Shown: piece by piece, positions 5,616 through 6,236 of the stretch
Numbering within the stretch: the first letter of the stretch is position 1
How the letters are laid out: the number at the start of each line of letters is the position of its first letter
Position numbers and translations under genes: made by a program
Notes under the pieces: generated by a model
The model's input: only the letters and a program-made list of their open reading frames with translations
Database searches by the model: none
What the model was told of the DNA's origin: nothing
Assembly (NCBI GenBank): GCA_964622775.1
Contig: CAZUSO010000105.1
Coordinates: forward strand, 1-6,236
DNA from: CAZUSO01 sp964622775
GTDB taxonomy: Bacteria; Bacteroidota; Bacteroidia; Chitinophagales; Chitinophagaceae
Direction of reading: 5' to 3'
DNA: 6,236 nt

Positions 5616-5672
5616 CAAAAAGGAAAAGATACCCGCTCTTAGGGATGCGCTGCGCTAACATCCCGAAGAGCG
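5616..5672 (-). terminator. Terminator-like hairpin of the shared tail, second copy
   Basis: CGCTCTTAGGGATG (5634-5647) pairs with CATCCCGAAGAGCG (5659-5672) at 13 of 14 positions. On the minus strand it is followed by ATCTTTTCCTTTTTG. It is the same module as the one after the T9SS gene, but here no leftward gene ends before it within the window, so it probably travelled with the repeat. Confidence 0.5.
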
Positions 5673-5704
5673 GGGAGCCTTGTAAACCATGTTCGCTTTT
5701 TATA

Positions 5705-5728
5705 TTACCTTTGGTACATAAACGGTAA
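5705..5728 (+). promoter_or_regulatory. Promoter and possible operator of the toxin-antitoxin pair
   Basis: TACCTTTG (5706-5713) matches the TAnnTTTG -7 box and lies 19 bases before the antitoxin ATG. A dyad TTACC (5705-5709) / GGTAA (5724-5728) spans the box and the likely start of transcription. Type II antitoxins usually repress their own promoter, so this dyad is a reasonable operator candidate. The short arms could also be chance. Confidence 0.45.
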
Positions 5729-5732
5729 TCTT

Positions 5733-5939
5733 ATGCAAACGATAACCATAGACATCATCAACAATAAAGCCCTGAAATTATTGCAGGACTTAGAGTTGTT
5801 GCAACTTATCAGGGTTCGCAGGCAAAAAACGCCACAAACTGTTGAAAAATTTGCTGCAAAATACAAAGGCTCAATGAGCAAACAGTCCGTTTCGGATATT
5901 GATAACCAACTGAAAGAACTGCGCAGCGAATGGCGTTAA
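5733..5939 (+). CDS. Antitoxin partner of a PIN-domain toxin
   Basis: This 68-residue protein would bind and neutralise the ribonuclease encoded next to it, and probably the promoter DNA. It starts with a beta-strand-like MQTITIDIINNKALKLLQDL, a beginning common in small Bacteroidota antitoxins of VapC-type toxins. A basic segment (IRVRRQK, 26-32) and a C-terminal amphipathic stretch follow. The C-terminus (DIDNQLKELRSEWR) is of the kind that inserts into a PIN-domain groove. The stop overlaps the toxin start by ten bases, the usual translational coupling for such pairs. I cannot assign a DNA-binding fold with certainty. The identity rests on size, N-terminal pattern and position. Confidence 0.72.
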   Translation: MQTITIDIINNKALKLLQDLELLQLIRVRRQKTPQTVEKFAAKYKGSMSKQSVSDIDNQLKELRSEWR

Positions 5940-6229
5940 ATTATCTTTGGGATACGAACATTGCTATCTATTATTTACAGCAGCTGTTTCCGCCCAATGC
6001 CGAAAAATTAATGGACGCTATTTTACAATCGGATATTCCTGCCATTTCAGCGATTACTGAAATAGAATTGCTTTGTTGGAAAACGGCAACGGAAAAAGAT
6101 GAAGAAGTATTGCACAACTTTATCAATGATTCTGTTGTGATTGAGTTGGACCAAGGCATAAAACTAAAAACAGCCGAGCTGCGCTCAAGTTTGACACGTT
6201 TTTTTGTTTTTATGGGCTGCAATGCTTGA
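5930..6229 (+). CDS. PIN-domain VapC-like toxin, C-terminus truncated
   Basis: VapC toxins are Mg-dependent endoribonucleases that cleave tRNA or rRNA when the antitoxin is lost. The N-terminal part is well conserved: LWDTNIAIYYL carries the first acidic residue (Asp8), and ISAITEIELL (39-48) carries the second (Glu44). After KTAELRS (80-86), however, the usual LPDA-x-IAAT segment with the third acidic residue does not appear. The frame ends at 99 residues instead of about 125-135, with LTRFFVFMGCNA after a T7 run (6199-6205). The last bases in the +1 frame read AAMLDFT, which could be a remnant of the missing segment, so a frameshift in the T-run is possible. The window ends seven bases later. 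The toxin is either inactive, frameshifted or interrupted by an insertion beyond the edge. Confidence 0.72.
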   Translation: MALNYLWDTNIAIYYLQQLFPPNAEKLMDAILQSDIPAISAITEIELLCWKTATEKDEEVLHNFINDSVVIELDQGIKLKTAELRSSLTRFFVFMGCNA

Positions 6230-6236
6230 TTTTACT

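Larger units (their letters stand above)
5036..5732. other. Intergenic repeat cluster R
   Basis: No gene is seen in these 697 bases. The order is: leader and -7 box of the T9SS gene; TTGGCTG-type heptads; palindromic copy 3; the 18-base shared segment (5218-5235); more heptads; a TTTTGAA array with a perfect palindrome; inverted copy 5 with a nine-unit heptad loop; palindromic copy 4; the shared tail with hairpin; and the promoter of the toxin-antitoxin pair. The stretch 5336-5380 shows nothing recognisable. Confidence 0.75.

Noticed and set aside
6222..6236. ATG at 6222 as the start of another gene overlapping the toxin stop.
   Set aside because: Only five codons are visible. They may instead be the out-of-frame remainder of the PIN domain.

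Overview
The window reads like a chromosomal segment of a Bacteroidota bacterium, most plausibly of the Chitinophagia/Sphingobacteriia type. Several things support this. A large secreted protein ends in a type IX secretion (T9SS) sorting domain. The FtsB/DivIC-like protein has the Bacteroidota form. Transketolase is split, with only its C-terminal subunit present. Gene starts lack Shine-Dalgarno sequences. Upstream boxes match the TAnnTTTG -7 consensus of this phylum.

Layout: 1-391 holds no convincing gene, but it is rich in short perfect hairpins and begins with three helically phased TGTCATT words. Two leftward genes follow: a 69-residue protein of unknown function (392-601) and a septum-formation initiator of the FtsB/DivIC family (656-976). 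A short divergent intergenic region separates them from the rightward transketolase C-terminal subunit gene (1084-2046). Next is a leftward 866-residue secreted beta-helix protein with a T9SS tail (2435-5035). The right end carries a small antitoxin (5733-5939) that overlaps a PIN-domain VapC-like toxin (5930-6229), whose C-terminus looks broken.

The most unusual content is the intergenic DNA on both sides of the T9SS gene. It contains five copies of a palindromic element (outer bases TGTCAT...ATGACA) in variable states. The loops of some copies, and the DNA around them, are built of heptanucleotide tandem repeats (TTCGTAA, TTGGCTG/TTAGCTA and TTTTGAA families). The two clusters share long direct repeats, including an exact 56-bp repeat (2319-2374 and 5577-5632). 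The T9SS gene therefore sits as a cassette between homologous direct repeats. Both clusters end in a hairpin that would act as a leftward terminator.

Functionally the genes are a mixture: housekeeping (cell division, pentose phosphate pathway) on the left, and accessory functions (surface adhesin-like protein, toxin-antitoxin pair, repeats) on the right. No operon links the two halves.
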